From Acidobacteriota bacterium (GTDB lineage Bacteria; Acidobacteriota; Terriglobia; Terriglobales; Acidobacteriaceae), in assembly GCA_021778845.1 (NCBI GenBank), contig JAJYBU010000013.1, positions 1-64,000 on the forward strand: a DNA stretch of 64,000 nucleotides, in the 5' to 3' direction. Every line of letters starts with the position of its first letter. Position 1 is the stretch's first letter. Positions 10,201 through 18,860 of the stretch are shown here, one piece after another. A program made the position numbers and the translations under genes. Below the pieces are notes generated by a model. That model was not told where the DNA came from. It was given only the letters and a program-made list of their open reading frames with translations, and searched no databases.

Positions 10201-10559
10201 CCAACGCACCGCTATTTGGTAACCATCTCAACGGCATGAAGAAGGCGAACTACCTCAATGGCATCTTTACCGTGGCCGACTTCCCTGTTCCGTCACTTGG
10301 TACCGAAGGGAATCTGGGCCGCAACACATTCGATGGCCCTGGCTACAATAACCTCGACTTCACCTTCGTGAAGTACTTCACTACTCCGTTCTTTTTCGGG
10401 GATAAGCTAAAGATCGAACTGAGAGGAGAGACGTTCAATCTGTTCAATCGCAGCAACCTCACCTCGGTGGTCTCGGACCTTTCTAACGGTTCCTTCGGCA
10501 AGGCAACCAATCAACGGCCTCCACGGAGTCTACAACTGCATATTCGCGCCAGCTTCTAA
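7278..10559 (+). CDS. Oar-like TonB-dependent receptor with carboxypeptidase-regulatory-like domain
   Basis: Outer-membrane protein of 1093 residues. Order of parts: signal peptide (to about residue 28, ALAQ); a carboxypeptidase-regulatory-like beta-sandwich at roughly residues 30-115 (QGSAKDQSGAVVAGAKVTLT, DGYFSFDSI); a plug-like region at about 130-240 (QNVYGLSALTPGM, GFQIDGAYTN, GATVDVYTKSGTNQFHG); then a long beta-barrel ending in a terminal Phe (LQLHIRASF), the usual outer-membrane assembly signal. Receptors of this type are expanded in Acidobacteria and are presumed to import oligosaccharides or other large ligands using TonB energy. GAGGGG before the ATG is a good ribosome-binding site. 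GH127, GH31 and GH43 genes follow, which points to arabinose- or xylose-containing glycans as ligands (inference). Confidence 0.92.
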   Translation: MIKFESANRVWLVLLLLMSFGGVKALAQFSSGVQGSAKDQSGAVVAGAKVTLTDTRLGVSKTTKTNQDGYFSFDSIGASTYSLQVQMAGFKTYTQKDLTLQVGEIRTIAPILEIGSVSAAVTVSASVGALNTESATTGAVISEKTVEQTPLPGQNVYGLSALTPGMTGSAVTSGDNYTNEYAININAAGLRQEQNGFQIDGAYTNTPSRGGGTSISPNPEIVQSMDVRTNDFDAQKGRNAGATVDVYTKSGTNQFHGTVDYYFTGNSLTGLTHFESTVPTFQRNEMGATFGGPIIKNKFFIFGAIDVLRSSTTSAGQYTVETQALENWVSANRPNSVANQVLKAAPPQDFPTSGIQTVSQLEASTPGYFAPPAGIPANLDAVGLANISFSVPKNGYQWDVRGDYYAGNSDRFYLTTIRTYDTSAGATPRPALNIPQANSSDFASFDWTHTFSPRLLNEGGANIIRPYGADLPTATESIPYINVTGLQGFSNWGPGNFTQTTLGWRDVMTATVKTHTLKFGFDQFNIREADSQSGAFDRPTYNFNNLLDFVQDQAVSESATPVNLTTHLEAPYSRRYRALYTGIYIQDDWKILPNLTVNAGIRYDSMANFFSILSPQLTNFTFGQGSTLDTQVASGITSLAKNDHVLDHSLWGINPRVGFSWQPFQSGKTAVRGGIGLFSDQPPYIHITDITAGNLPNFFTPSLNVQQGTTPVFQLCSAPNGFTEQCPVVSTSNVVLNSSGGIVGQRANLGGYSPNYNLTQVEDWTFSIQQELPGHLTAELNYSGSAAHHLPVFNQDINRFAGDLIQNNGTLTRLNPNFGAINYATSDANSIGNYGSALLQRSLSKGLALRGIYTIGKALDTFSTSGSLDGGEATQFLDSIIQNGNLQAQRGRSDFDIHQQFSADGTWLVPNNYRSAITRNILGGWELGGVWIMQTGLPFSVYTSASFNPVYNSQGKLIGNKGGDYNADGSNYDVPNAPLFGNHLNGMKKANYLNGIFTVADFPVPSLGTEGNLGRNTFDGPGYNNLDFTFVKYFTTPFFFGDKLKIELRGETFNLFNRSNLTSVVSDLSNGSFGKATNQRPPRSLQLHIRASF

Positions 10560-10579
10560 TGCAAATGAAATAATTGTGG

Positions 10580-10620
10580 GCCAGCGTGTTCTTAATGGAG
10601 CATGCTGGCTCATACTTTTT
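10580..10620 (+). terminator. rho-independent terminator after the TonB receptor
   Basis: GCCAGCGTG (10580-10588) pairs with CATGCTGGC (10601-10609) with one G-T wobble, followed by CATACTTTTT. It separates the receptor transcript from the GH127 gene. Confidence 0.75.
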
Positions 10621-10746
10621 CCATCTGTTCGGATTGCCAAATCATCCGTCTAACATAACGTAGCGTCCGTCAGATTCGCTGGCCTGTGCAGCATCGGGCG
10701 AAAGTGAGCGGCCGCAAACTCGATCCTGCAAAAAGATCATTAGGAG

Positions 10747-12597
10747 ATGCAAGTGAAGCACAATTCCCGTCGACATTTCTTGAAGGCCAGCGCGGCTCTA
10801 GCGGCGGGAACCGCCGTACTGCGCGGAACGCCCGTCTTCGCCCTGACAGATAAACCGATCGTCACGCTTGTTCCCACGCAACTTATGCAATTCGCATACG
10901 CTGACGTGCAGTTGCTCGACGGACCCATGCTCGAGCAGTTTCACCACAACGTCGATCTGTTTCTGAATCTTCCCGACGATAATCTCCTCAAGCCGTTCCG
11001 GCAACTGGCAGGCCAGCCTGCACCCGGTGAAGACATGGGCGGATGGTACTCCCCGTCACCCGATTTCGATCCACCTCACAACATGACTGGATATGTTCCC
11101 GGTCACAGCTTCGGGCAATATCTATCCGGTCTGGCGCGCGCCTATGCGGTCACCGGAAATATGGCGGTGCAGCACAAGGTGCAAGCTCTGGTGGCAGGTT
11201 TCGCACCGACGATCACGACAAAGTTCTACGATGGCTATTGCCTCCCAGCTTATACCTTCGATAAGACCAACTGCGGACTCATCGATGCTCACCAATTCGC
11301 TGGCGATCCGATCGCACTTGCTGTACTAAACAAGGCGACTGATGCTGTATTGCCATGGCTTCCGCCTAAAGCGCTCAACCGCGAGCAAATGATGGCGCGT
11401 CCGCACAAAAATATTGCCTTCACCTGGGACGAAAGCTACACCCTGCCCGAAAACTTTTATCTTGGTTATCAGCGTGGCGCTGGCTCCCGTTATCGCCAGT
11501 TAGCGCAACGCTTTCTCGAAGACGATACCTACTTTGGACCGCTCTCCGAGAATCATAATGTTCTTCCAGGGCAGCATGCCTATAGCCATGTGAATGCCCT
11601 TAGTTCTGCGATGCAGGCGTATCTTACAGATAGCAGCACCATGCATCTTGACGCGGCGCGCAATGGATTTCGTTTCGTTCTCGAGCAAAGCTTTGCCACC
11701 GGTGGATGGGGTCCGGATGAAAGCTTCCGCCAGCCGGATACGGATCAACTGGTAAACACACTGCACACATCGCATAGCAGCTTCGAGACTCCCTGCGGTG
11801 CCTACGGCCACTTCAAAATTGCACGCTACCTCATGCGCGTTACCGGCGATAGTTCTTATGGCGACAGCATGGAGGCCATTCTCTACAACACGATATTGGG
11901 AGCCAGGCCCATTCGCGCTGATGGCATTAGCTATTACTACTCTGACTACAACATGAATGCCAAGAAGGTGGACTACCCGGAGCAATGGCCGTGCTGCTCG
12001 GGAACCTTCCCTCAGCTTACCGCCGACTATGGCATCAGCTCCTATTTTCATAATCCGAAGGGAATTTATATCAACCTCTACGTTCCCTCGCGCGTCACTT
12101 GGCGACAGGGCAACGCACGCGTCATCATTACTCAGTTGACGAGCTACCCCAATAGCGGAGAAAGTGCTTTGCACTTGAATATGGACCGCGCAGAACGCTT
12201 CTCCATCGCCCTGCGTATACCTGCCTGGGCGGGTAAGCACACTTGTATCCGAGTCAATGGCAAGCTCACTCCAGTGGCTCTCCAACCAGGAACATGGGCT
12301 CATCTCGATCGCGAGTGGAAGAATGATGATCGCGTAGAACTATCAATAGACATGCCGCTGCGCCTCGTTCCAATCGACCCGCAACACCCCGACACAGTCG
12401 CTTTACTCCACGGCCCTGTAGCGTTGTTTGCAATTGATCCCGGCGCAGCAAACATGACCCGGCAACAACTGCTTGCCGCTCAGAAAGTCAGCTCCACCTC
12501 ACCAGATTGGGAGGTGGCCACCGATCAAGGCAAAGTACGAATGAAGTCCTTTCCTGAGATCACCAACGAAACCTATCGGCTCTACCAGAACACGTAG
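10747..12597 (+). CDS. glycoside hydrolase family 127 (DUF1680) protein, probable beta-L-arabinofuranosidase
   Basis: A 616-residue protein with a twin-arginine signal (SRRHFLKASAALAAG). The body matches the GH127/DUF1680 (alpha/alpha)6-barrel family. This includes the vicinal cysteine motif WPCCSGT (C416, C417), in which the first Cys is the nucleophile in the characterised bifidobacterial enzyme HypBA1, and the earlier zinc-site region SFETPCGAYG (E347, C350). In HypBA1 the Glu and Cys ligands are separated by one residue. Here they are separated by two, so activity should not be assumed. The family removes beta-linked L-arabinofuranose. TAGGAG lies directly against the ATG, and a GTG six bases further (10753) has better spacing and may be the true start. 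No promoter was identified; it ends at a convergent terminator shared with the GH31 gene. Confidence 0.85.
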   Translation: MQVKHNSRRHFLKASAALAAGTAVLRGTPVFALTDKPIVTLVPTQLMQFAYADVQLLDGPMLEQFHHNVDLFLNLPDDNLLKPFRQLAGQPAPGEDMGGWYSPSPDFDPPHNMTGYVPGHSFGQYLSGLARAYAVTGNMAVQHKVQALVAGFAPTITTKFYDGYCLPAYTFDKTNCGLIDAHQFAGDPIALAVLNKATDAVLPWLPPKALNREQMMARPHKNIAFTWDESYTLPENFYLGYQRGAGSRYRQLAQRFLEDDTYFGPLSENHNVLPGQHAYSHVNALSSAMQAYLTDSSTMHLDAARNGFRFVLEQSFATGGWGPDESFRQPDTDQLVNTLHTSHSSFETPCGAYGHFKIARYLMRVTGDSSYGDSMEAILYNTILGARPIRADGISYYYSDYNMNAKKVDYPEQWPCCSGTFPQLTADYGISSYFHNPKGIYINLYVPSRVTWRQGNARVIITQLTSYPNSGESALHLNMDRAERFSIALRIPAWAGKHTCIRVNGKLTPVALQPGTWAHLDREWKNDDRVELSIDMPLRLVPIDPQHPDTVALLHGPVALFAIDPGAANMTRQQLLAAQKVSSTSPDWEVATDQGKVRMKSFPEITNETYRLYQNT

Positions 12598-12671
12598 CCT
12601 TCACCGCTTCCGAGTCCCTGCTGATGCTGCGGTCAGCACAATTCAGAACTTGCGTGCCTGTAAATTGCATG

Positions 12672-12704
12672 GGCGCGAGAACAGCACACAAATGTTCTCG
12701 CGCC
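12672..12704. terminator. bidirectional terminator between convergent GH127 and GH31 genes
   Basis: GGCGCGAGAACA (12672-12683) and TGTTCTCGCGCC (12693-12704) form a perfect 12-bp stem around a 9-nt loop. It lies in the 111-bp gap between two convergent stop codons, with only short T runs. Confidence 0.75.
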
Positions 12705-12708
12705 GTGC

Positions 12709-15135
12709 CTAATGCCCTACCACCTTCACGATGGATTGATCCGCTCCGCTCCATGCGGAAGCCCCGTCATGCTTGAACTGGTGCGTCGCCTCATTCCACG
12801 ATAGCTTCGTGATCGAGTCCACACCCTTCTCGTACCCGTACGTAGTGCCATCATCGGAGAAGAGTGTAAAGCTCGCATCAGCTCCCGGATACACCCGTAC
12901 CGAAGCAATGGTCTGCTTGTCCTTCGTGCTCTCAATCTCTGATCCAAGCGGCACAATCGAACCTGCCCGCACAAATAAAGGAAGAGTATCGATCGGAGCC
13001 TTCGCCGTGATCGTCTGGCCGCCCTTGATCCGCTCGTTCGTCCAGTAGTTATACCAATCGCAACCCGCGGGTAGATATACCTTGCGTTCCGTAGCTCCCT
13101 GCTCCGTCACCGGAGCCACGAGGAACGCGGGCCCAAACATATATTCATCCGGAATATCCGCAATGTTCGGATCATTCGGGAAATCCATGAACAAGGCTCG
13201 CATATACGGAGCGCCTGTTTGATAGCTCCGATACCCAAGCGAGTAGGTGTACGGCAACAGTTGATAGCGCAAACGAAGGTACTTCGCGAGGATAGGCTCG
13301 GCCTCTTTGCCATAAGCCCAAACCTCGTTATGTTCCCTCTCGCCATGCGCCCGCATCACAGGTTGGAACGCTCCCCACTCAAACCAGCGCACAAACAACT
13401 CCGGATAGTCGGAGTAGTTACCGACATTCGCACGTGCATCGGAAGGATTGACCAACGGCGTATGCTCTGGCTTATAGCTCGCAGGCAGCGATGGCGAGAA
13501 GAAGCCCGCAATATCTGTGTCCCAGTACGGCATACCTGTCGCCGTAAAGTTCAAACCTGCAGGAATGGAGCGCTTCAGCATGTCCCATGTCGAGATAATG
13601 TCGCTCGACCAGAAGACGGTCCCGTTGCGTTGTGCGCCAAGATATGCTGCGCGCGCCAGGATCATCACCCTGCGACTATCTCCGAAGTCTCGCCTGAATC
13701 CCTCGTACACGGAGGCCGTGTGGAACAGCGGATACACGTTGTAATACCGCGCGCCAGAGCCTACATAGAAGAAGTCCTTTGCCGGATCAATATCCGGCTC
13801 CGTCTCGTCAAGCCAGATATAGTCGAAATGATCTGGCTTGATGTATCGGTCACGGATCTGCTCCCAGAACCACTTTGCTGCTGCCGGATTTGTCGTGTCG
13901 ATGTTGGGTCCGATGACATTTTTGAAACCGCCGGAGTCCGGCACACCGGCTGCATCATGAACGAGCCAGCCATTATCGCGCAGCATGTCGTAAAACTGCG
14001 TGCCCTGGGCATAATGCGGCCATACGCTCAGCAGCGTTCGTATCCCCATGGCATGAAGTTGATCGTTCATTGCTGCAGGATCAGGCCACCGTGCGGGATC
14101 AAGATCCATCTCGCCCTGCCTGGTCATATTGAGGAAGTCCACAACCAGAACATCCAGCGGCAGATGGCGATCGCGATATCCCTTCGCTACAGCCAGCAGT
14201 TGCTCCTGCGTGGGATAGATCGCCTTGCTCTGAATGTAGCCATACGTCGCCTTTGGCAGCATGTGTGTGATGCCGGTCAGCTGTCGATATCCTTCATAGA
14301 TCTCATCCGTATTCTGGCCTGCGATCACGAAGAACGAAACCCGATCGCCGATCTGCGACGACCACACATTCTGCTGGTTGAATCCCAGATCCACCGTAGT
14401 CTTCGACGGATTATCCCAGACCAGACCGTAGCCACGGCTCGACACCATGAACGGAACGCAGACGTCTTCCCCGCCAATGTCCGTGTAGTTGTGCCAGCAG
14501 TCAATCCGATGATCCCGCAGGTCGAGAAACCCTTTCTGCTGTTGCCCAAGCCCGTAGTAGTGTTCATCCGTCGGAGAATCGAATGTCGCGGTCACACGAT
14601 ACCCCGGATCGTCTTTCACCCCCTTTTGCTCTGCTGCGCCTGCATCGTTGGGAACCATTCTCCAGTTCCGCATATGCAGCAGCATCTTCCCTGAAGCCGT
14701 TGTTATTGTGAGTGAGTCGTCGGCCGGCCCTTTCCCGTCATGGCCAAAGTAGTGGTCTCTCAGCGATTGATTGATCTCGTCGAGCGGCATGCGATGCGCT
14801 TGCAGTTCCTCCGGTAGATCTTCCGGAGACAGCTTCACGACCATCCGTGCTGAGCGAAAAACCTTACTCCCATCCGCTTCCTTCTGCTCCGTCCAGCCCG
14901 TCATCGCCGGCGTTCCCACAAAACCATACCCTGGGGCCGCCGTCGCCATCGCGTTGGTCTTGCTCAGCGTCACCCACAGAATATTGGGTGCGTAGGGCTC
15001 GAGCACGATCGTTCTGCCCTCACGGCTAAGCACAAAGCTGCTCTGTTGCGCGAGTACATTCACACTTCCAGCCAAACCAACCGCAATCGGCAGCAGTGCC
15101 GCAGTTCGAGCCACCGTGCGCACCCTGGTCGCCAT
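12709..15135 (-). CDS. glycoside hydrolase family 31, probable secreted alpha-xylosidase
   Basis: About 808 residues with a signal peptide (TAALLPIAVGLAGSVNVLAQ). GH31 (beta/alpha)8-barrel landmarks are present. IWLDETEPD contains the catalytic nucleophile Asp443 and resembles the WLDxTEP form of bacterial xyloglucan alpha-xylosidases more than the WxDMNE form of alpha-glucosidases. YWDTDIAGFF carries the probable acid/base Asp541, and RWFEWGAFQPVMRAHG follows. A beta-sandwich C-terminal domain covers the last ~150 residues. The family releases alpha-xylose or alpha-glucose from non-reducing ends; xyloglucan oligosaccharides are the favoured substrate (inference from motif and neighbours). 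ATG 15135 was preferred to a start 84 bases upstream because it gives a direct signal peptide. Transcription starts in the divergent region shared with the GH43 gene. Confidence 0.87.
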   Translation of the reverse strand: MATRVRTVARTAALLPIAVGLAGSVNVLAQQSSFVLSREGRTIVLEPYAPNILWVTLSKTNAMATAAPGYGFVGTPAMTGWTEQKEADGSKVFRSARMVVKLSPEDLPEELQAHRMPLDEINQSLRDHYFGHDGKGPADDSLTITTASGKMLLHMRNWRMVPNDAGAAEQKGVKDDPGYRVTATFDSPTDEHYYGLGQQQKGFLDLRDHRIDCWHNYTDIGGEDVCVPFMVSSRGYGLVWDNPSKTTVDLGFNQQNVWSSQIGDRVSFFVIAGQNTDEIYEGYRQLTGITHMLPKATYGYIQSKAIYPTQEQLLAVAKGYRDRHLPLDVLVVDFLNMTRQGEMDLDPARWPDPAAMNDQLHAMGIRTLLSVWPHYAQGTQFYDMLRDNGWLVHDAAGVPDSGGFKNVIGPNIDTTNPAAAKWFWEQIRDRYIKPDHFDYIWLDETEPDIDPAKDFFYVGSGARYYNVYPLFHTASVYEGFRRDFGDSRRVMILARAAYLGAQRNGTVFWSSDIISTWDMLKRSIPAGLNFTATGMPYWDTDIAGFFSPSLPASYKPEHTPLVNPSDARANVGNYSDYPELFVRWFEWGAFQPVMRAHGEREHNEVWAYGKEAEPILAKYLRLRYQLLPYTYSLGYRSYQTGAPYMRALFMDFPNDPNIADIPDEYMFGPAFLVAPVTEQGATERKVYLPAGCDWYNYWTNERIKGGQTITAKAPIDTLPLFVRAGSIVPLGSEIESTKDKQTIASVRVYPGADASFTLFSDDGTTYGYEKGVDSITKLSWNEATHQFKHDGASAWSGADQSIVKVVGH

Positions 15136-15250
15136 GAGCTGATTGTCTCTGAAGTTCTGAAAGTTCTCGAAAACGCGGCAAAGGGCAGCGACCCTGAGCA
15201 GAAGGGAGGGGCTTAGCATTCGTATTCACCAGCAAGCGTCTATTCGGAAA

Positions 15251-15314
15251 ACGCTTTCTTTCCTGTGATAATGAAAGCGTCCGAAGTGTACGGGGCCGCC
15301 GTTGACTGTGTCAA
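15251..15314 (-). promoter_or_regulatory. promoter and LacI-type inverted repeat in the GH31/GH43 divergent region
   Basis: On the minus strand, TTGACA (15314-15309), an 18-bp spacer and TACACT (15290-15285) read towards GH31. The predicted start lies within the inverted repeat ACGCTTTC (15251-15258) ... GAAAGCGT (15273-15280). The left arm also sits inside the near-palindrome GAAAACGCTTTC (15247-15258). This fits repression by a LacI-family protein that could control both divergent genes. Confidence 0.55.
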
Positions 15315-15483
15315 TCCTTTGTCTACTAACTTGCTATAGCGCACTAGAAATGTCCCCTGCTTCTGGTCGTTATAAACAGTGCTGCTGCTCCTATACACTC
15401 GATCTCGCTGACTACGCCAGCTTCATGGAGTCTTTGGGTTGCATGCGGTCACGAAAACATTCCACTGTAAGGGAGACGTAGTC

Positions 15484-17103
15484 ATGTCCAGGTCGACGCT
15501 GAACACCAGCGCACACTACATCACACAAGCGATGGTAAGGGGCTGCTTGGCGCTCCTTGCCGTCGGGCTGCTTGTCGCACTCTGCGGACGGGCTGCCATA
15601 GGCCAGATTGATGGTACTCTCGATAATCCTATAGTCCCTGGCGATCACCCAGATCCAACGATCATTCGAGTCGGCGCGATGTACTGGACGGCGAGTACTT
15701 CTGGCGATTGGGCACCAGTCTTTGCACTCTATCGTTCTAAAGATCTTCATCGTTGGACTGCAGAGGGCTCTATCTTTCCCGATGCGCCAGCATGGGCCCA
15801 GGGAAGCTTCTGGGCTCCAGAGATGGTTGTCGATCATGGCAGAATTCTTGTGTATTACGTGGGACGGAAGCGCGGAGGCCCACTTTGCGTCGCCGTTGCA
15901 ACGGCAGTGCAGCCAGAGGGACCGTACACGGATCATGGTCCTATCGTTTGCCAAAAGGATGGGTCAATCGATCCATCATTCGCTCGTAATAAGCGGGGTG
16001 AGCCCTTTCTGATATGGAAAGAGGACGGCAACTCGCAGCGCATGCCGACTACGATCTGGGCACAACGCCTGACATCCAATCTGCTCAACGTGTCGGGAGA
16101 AAAGGTTCCGCTGCTGATCAATGATCCTGCAAGCTGGGAGGGCGGAGTTGTCGAAGCACCGTACGTCATGCAGCATGCTGATCGCTTCTATCTTTTCTAC
16201 GCAGGCAATGCATGCTGCGGGGTGAATTGCAACTACGCCGAAGGCGTGGCGCGTGCGGATCATCTCTTAGGTCCATGGACCCGAGACCCTGCAAATCCGA
16301 TCATCCGTCCCAACGCTGCATGGCGCTGTCCGGGTCACGGAACTGCCGTCGAAACGCCAGCGGGCAAGGACTTTTTTATCTATCACGCATATCCCGTGGC
16401 GGGGAGCGTCTATCTTGGCCGCGAGTCGGTTCTCGACTCGATTACGTGGACTGACGACGGCTGGCCGTTGATCAATGGTGGACGCGGTCCTGGCGCGGGT
16501 AAACACCTGGGCGCAGATTCGATGCAGTTCTCCGATGAGTTTGAGGGGGCATCGCTCAATCCTGAGTGGAGATGGCCAGTCGGCCACGCTCCCGAATTTC
16601 TTGCCTCTGGTGGAATCCTTACGCTCGTCGCGCTGCCGAACGATAAGGAGACGTTCATTGCACGATCGCCCTTGAGCGCAGATTATACGGCGGTGGTGGG
16701 CGTGCTCTCTGGTGACACTGCCTCAGGTGGCATAGCGATCGTCGGTGATGCTCGAAACGCTATCGGCTTTTCGCGCCGCACGGACCACCTCGAAGTGTGG
16801 AGGCTCGATGAGAGTGGACGCCATATCTTGTGGTCGGGGAAAGCTCCAGTCGCCAAATTGTTGTGGTTGCGTGTGGCAACGTCCAGTCATGAAGGAGCCG
16901 AGTTCAGCTTCAGCACAGACCGCAAAACATGGTCGACTACAGCCGGCAGCTTCAGCTTGGCAAGCCTCCTGCCGTGGGACCAGGGACTGCGCGTCGGCCT
17001 GGTTGCCAACGGTGCTCAAGGGACGCGTGCGAGATTCATCCATTTTTCAGTGGTTACCCACTCAACTGAGCCAGCTACTTTGAGCTCATCTCTGAAAAGA
17101 TAA
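15484..17103 (+). CDS. secreted glycoside hydrolase family 43 enzyme with C-terminal beta-sandwich
   Basis: A 539-residue secreted enzyme. The N-terminal five-bladed propeller has the GH43 catalytic set: Asp57 in GDHPDPT (general base), Asp163 in SIDPSF (pKa modulator) and Glu224 in VVEAPYV (general acid). From about residue 345 (SDEFEGASLNPEWRW) a concanavalin-like GH43 C-terminal domain follows, typical of beta-xylosidase/alpha-L-arabinofuranosidase types. A hydrophobic signal segment (LALLAVGLLVALCG) is near the N-terminus. GGGAGA upstream of ATG 15484 supports this start over one 45 bases earlier. Likely activity is exo-removal of xylose or arabinose from plant hemicellulose or pectin; the exact specificity cannot be read. 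It is divergent from GH31 across a shared regulatory region. Confidence 0.87.
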   Translation: MSRSTLNTSAHYITQAMVRGCLALLAVGLLVALCGRAAIGQIDGTLDNPIVPGDHPDPTIIRVGAMYWTASTSGDWAPVFALYRSKDLHRWTAEGSIFPDAPAWAQGSFWAPEMVVDHGRILVYYVGRKRGGPLCVAVATAVQPEGPYTDHGPIVCQKDGSIDPSFARNKRGEPFLIWKEDGNSQRMPTTIWAQRLTSNLLNVSGEKVPLLINDPASWEGGVVEAPYVMQHADRFYLFYAGNACCGVNCNYAEGVARADHLLGPWTRDPANPIIRPNAAWRCPGHGTAVETPAGKDFFIYHAYPVAGSVYLGRESVLDSITWTDDGWPLINGGRGPGAGKHLGADSMQFSDEFEGASLNPEWRWPVGHAPEFLASGGILTLVALPNDKETFIARSPLSADYTAVVGVLSGDTASGGIAIVGDARNAIGFSRRTDHLEVWRLDESGRHILWSGKAPVAKLLWLRVATSSHEGAEFSFSTDRKTWSTTAGSFSLASLLPWDQGLRVGLVANGAQGTRARFIHFSVVTHSTEPATLSSSLKR

Positions 17104-17130
17104 GGTGAAGCCCTGCCTCAGGGCTTCACC
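17104..17130. terminator. bidirectional hairpin between GH43 and CRTAC1, overlapping a stop codon
   Basis: GGTGAAGCCCTG (17104-17115) and CAGGGCTTCACC (17119-17130) form a perfect 12-bp stem with a 3-nt loop. The stop codon of the minus-strand CRTAC1 gene (17118-17120) lies in the loop and first base pairs, so the hairpin encodes that protein's last residues. Confidence 0.75.
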
Positions 17131-18857
17131 GTTGCTCCCGTTGGCTCATGGACGGTGAGTACCTGGTCCGCCTGTACATGGCTTAGTGTCTGCACAACGC
17201 CACTTGGCCAGCGGATCTCGACCGATTGTGCAACCTTCGCCGCACCGAGCCCAAAGTGCGCCCGCTTGTCACTCGACGAAAGGTAACTGCCTCCCGTGGT
17301 GACCGTGACCCACTGCGATCCCGCCGCAGTGGTTAACTTGACCACTGCACCAATTCCATCGCGATTACTTCGGTGCCCCACCAGCAATAGCGTCAGCCAG
17401 TGGTTGGTGGTCGTCGTCTCGTTGCGCAGCACATATGCTGGGCCGCCATTGGTGGTGATCACCGCATCCACACGGCCATCATTATCGATATCCCCAACGG
17501 CCAATCCGCGCCCTACCCACGCCTCGTGAAAGACCGCGCCAGAATCTGCTGACACATCGACGAAGCCCTTTCCTGAGTTGTACGCAAGCAGTGGCGGCTC
17601 TTTATAACGTAGTTGCGGATAATTCAGCTCAACCGTATCCAGGTCGTGGCCCTGCGCGATCAGCAGGTCCTTGCGGCCGTCGTTGTCATAATCGAAAAAG
17701 TGAAGGCCCCAGCCTGAGTGCAGCAGCGTCATTCCACCAATTCCGCTGATGTAGCTGTCATACGAGAAGCTACCGTCTCCGCTATTACGATAGAGAGCAT
17801 ACTTCTGGTTCGCCAGGTTCGTGATGATCAGATCCGGAAGTCCATCATTATCGAAGTCCTGCAAGTCGATGCCCATGCCGGCATAGGTGCGGCCGTCTCC
17901 GTCTACCGCGATTTCTGCAGGCATCCCTACCTCTTCGAACGTGCCGTCTCCCTTGCCTCGATACAGGTATTCGAGCATCGAGTCATTCGCTACCACGACA
18001 TCTACCTTGCCATCTCCATCGAAGTCGCCGATGGCAACTCCAAGGCCCTTCCCTGGTCTGTCCAGCCCAATCTTCGCGGAGACCTCTGTAAAGTGACCGT
18101 TGCCGTCGTTGTGGTAAACCAGAGGTGTTATTGGCTTGAACACATCAGGATGGCAGTAGGCTCGATAGCCCTCGCGATGCTCACCACACCAGATATCATC
18201 GAAGTCCCATTTTACGTAACGCAACACGACGAGATCGAGAAGGCCATCATTGTCCAGGTCCACCCATGTTGCCGAGGTAGACCATCCACTGCCTCCCGTG
18301 CCGGAACTCTGCGTAACGTCTGTGAAGGTTCCGTTACCGTTGTTGTGATACAGGTGGTTTCCGCCGTAGCCTGTCACATAGAGGTCATCGTATCCATCGT
18401 TGTCATAATCACCGACAGCCACCCCCATGTCGTATCCGGTTCCTTGCAGTCCAGCTTTTTCGGTTACGTCTTCAAAGGTTCCGTCGGCTTTCTGATGATA
18501 GAGACGGTTCCAGTACTTAGGTCCGGTCTTCTGCGGAATCGTTCCCTTGGCGGTGGGGTCACTGAGCGGCGCACCATTCGCAAAGAAGATATCGAGACGA
18601 CCATCGTTGTCATAGTCGAAGAGCGCAACACCCGACCCCATTGTTTCGATCAGATATTTCTTCGTGGTGTGCGACGCCTGGCCGACGAAGTTCACATGGC
18701 TCTGTTGCGATATATCCACGAAATTACCCGGCACAACCTTCGCAGCAGAGGCCGTTGCTGCGGGCGGCAACAATGGCCTTGTGGGCATTGTCTGTCCGCC
18801 CATGCAGGGAGCAAATGCAGCGCACAGCAGCAAGGCGACTACAACAGAACTGCGCAT
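17118..18857 (-). CDS. secreted CRTAC1/ASPIC-UnbV family protein
   Basis: A 579-residue protein with a signal peptide (VVVALLLCAAFAPCMGG). VCBS/FG-GAP repeats are frequent (FDYDNDGRLDIFF, YHNNGNGTFTDV, GDFDGDGKVDVVV), each with a DxDxDGxxD calcium loop. A Cys pair (WCGEHREGYRAYC) takes the place of the CxxxG...CGPRG motif of the other copies. The last ~100 residues are ASPIC/UnbV-like (RAHFGLGAAK, IRWPSGVVQTL). GAGAGGAAG before the ATG is a good ribosome-binding site. It is the third gene of a minus-strand operon after a TPR gene and a cytochrome-like gene, starting 3 bases after the latter's stop. It is the most divergent of the short CRTAC1 copies here. Function unknown; surface binding or scaffolding is the usual guess. 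Confidence 0.85.
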   Translation of the reverse strand: MRSSVVVALLLCAAFAPCMGGQTMPTRPLLPPAATASAAKVVPGNFVDISQQSHVNFVGQASHTTKKYLIETMGSGVALFDYDNDGRLDIFFANGAPLSDPTAKGTIPQKTGPKYWNRLYHQKADGTFEDVTEKAGLQGTGYDMGVAVGDYDNDGYDDLYVTGYGGNHLYHNNGNGTFTDVTQSSGTGGSGWSTSATWVDLDNDGLLDLVVLRYVKWDFDDIWCGEHREGYRAYCHPDVFKPITPLVYHNDGNGHFTEVSAKIGLDRPGKGLGVAIGDFDGDGKVDVVVANDSMLEYLYRGKGDGTFEEVGMPAEIAVDGDGRTYAGMGIDLQDFDNDGLPDLIITNLANQKYALYRNSGDGSFSYDSYISGIGGMTLLHSGWGLHFFDYDNDGRKDLLIAQGHDLDTVELNYPQLRYKEPPLLAYNSGKGFVDVSADSGAVFHEAWVGRGLAVGDIDNDGRVDAVITTNGGPAYVLRNETTTTNHWLTLLLVGHRSNRDGIGAVVKLTTAAGSQWVTVTTGGSYLSSSDKRAHFGLGAAKVAQSVEIRWPSGVVQTLSHVQADQVLTVHEPTGATVKP

Positions 18858-18860
18858 AAG

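Noticed and set aside
13219-14694. 491-codon plus-strand frame
   Set aside because: It is antisense to the well-supported GH31 gene and shows no domain motif.
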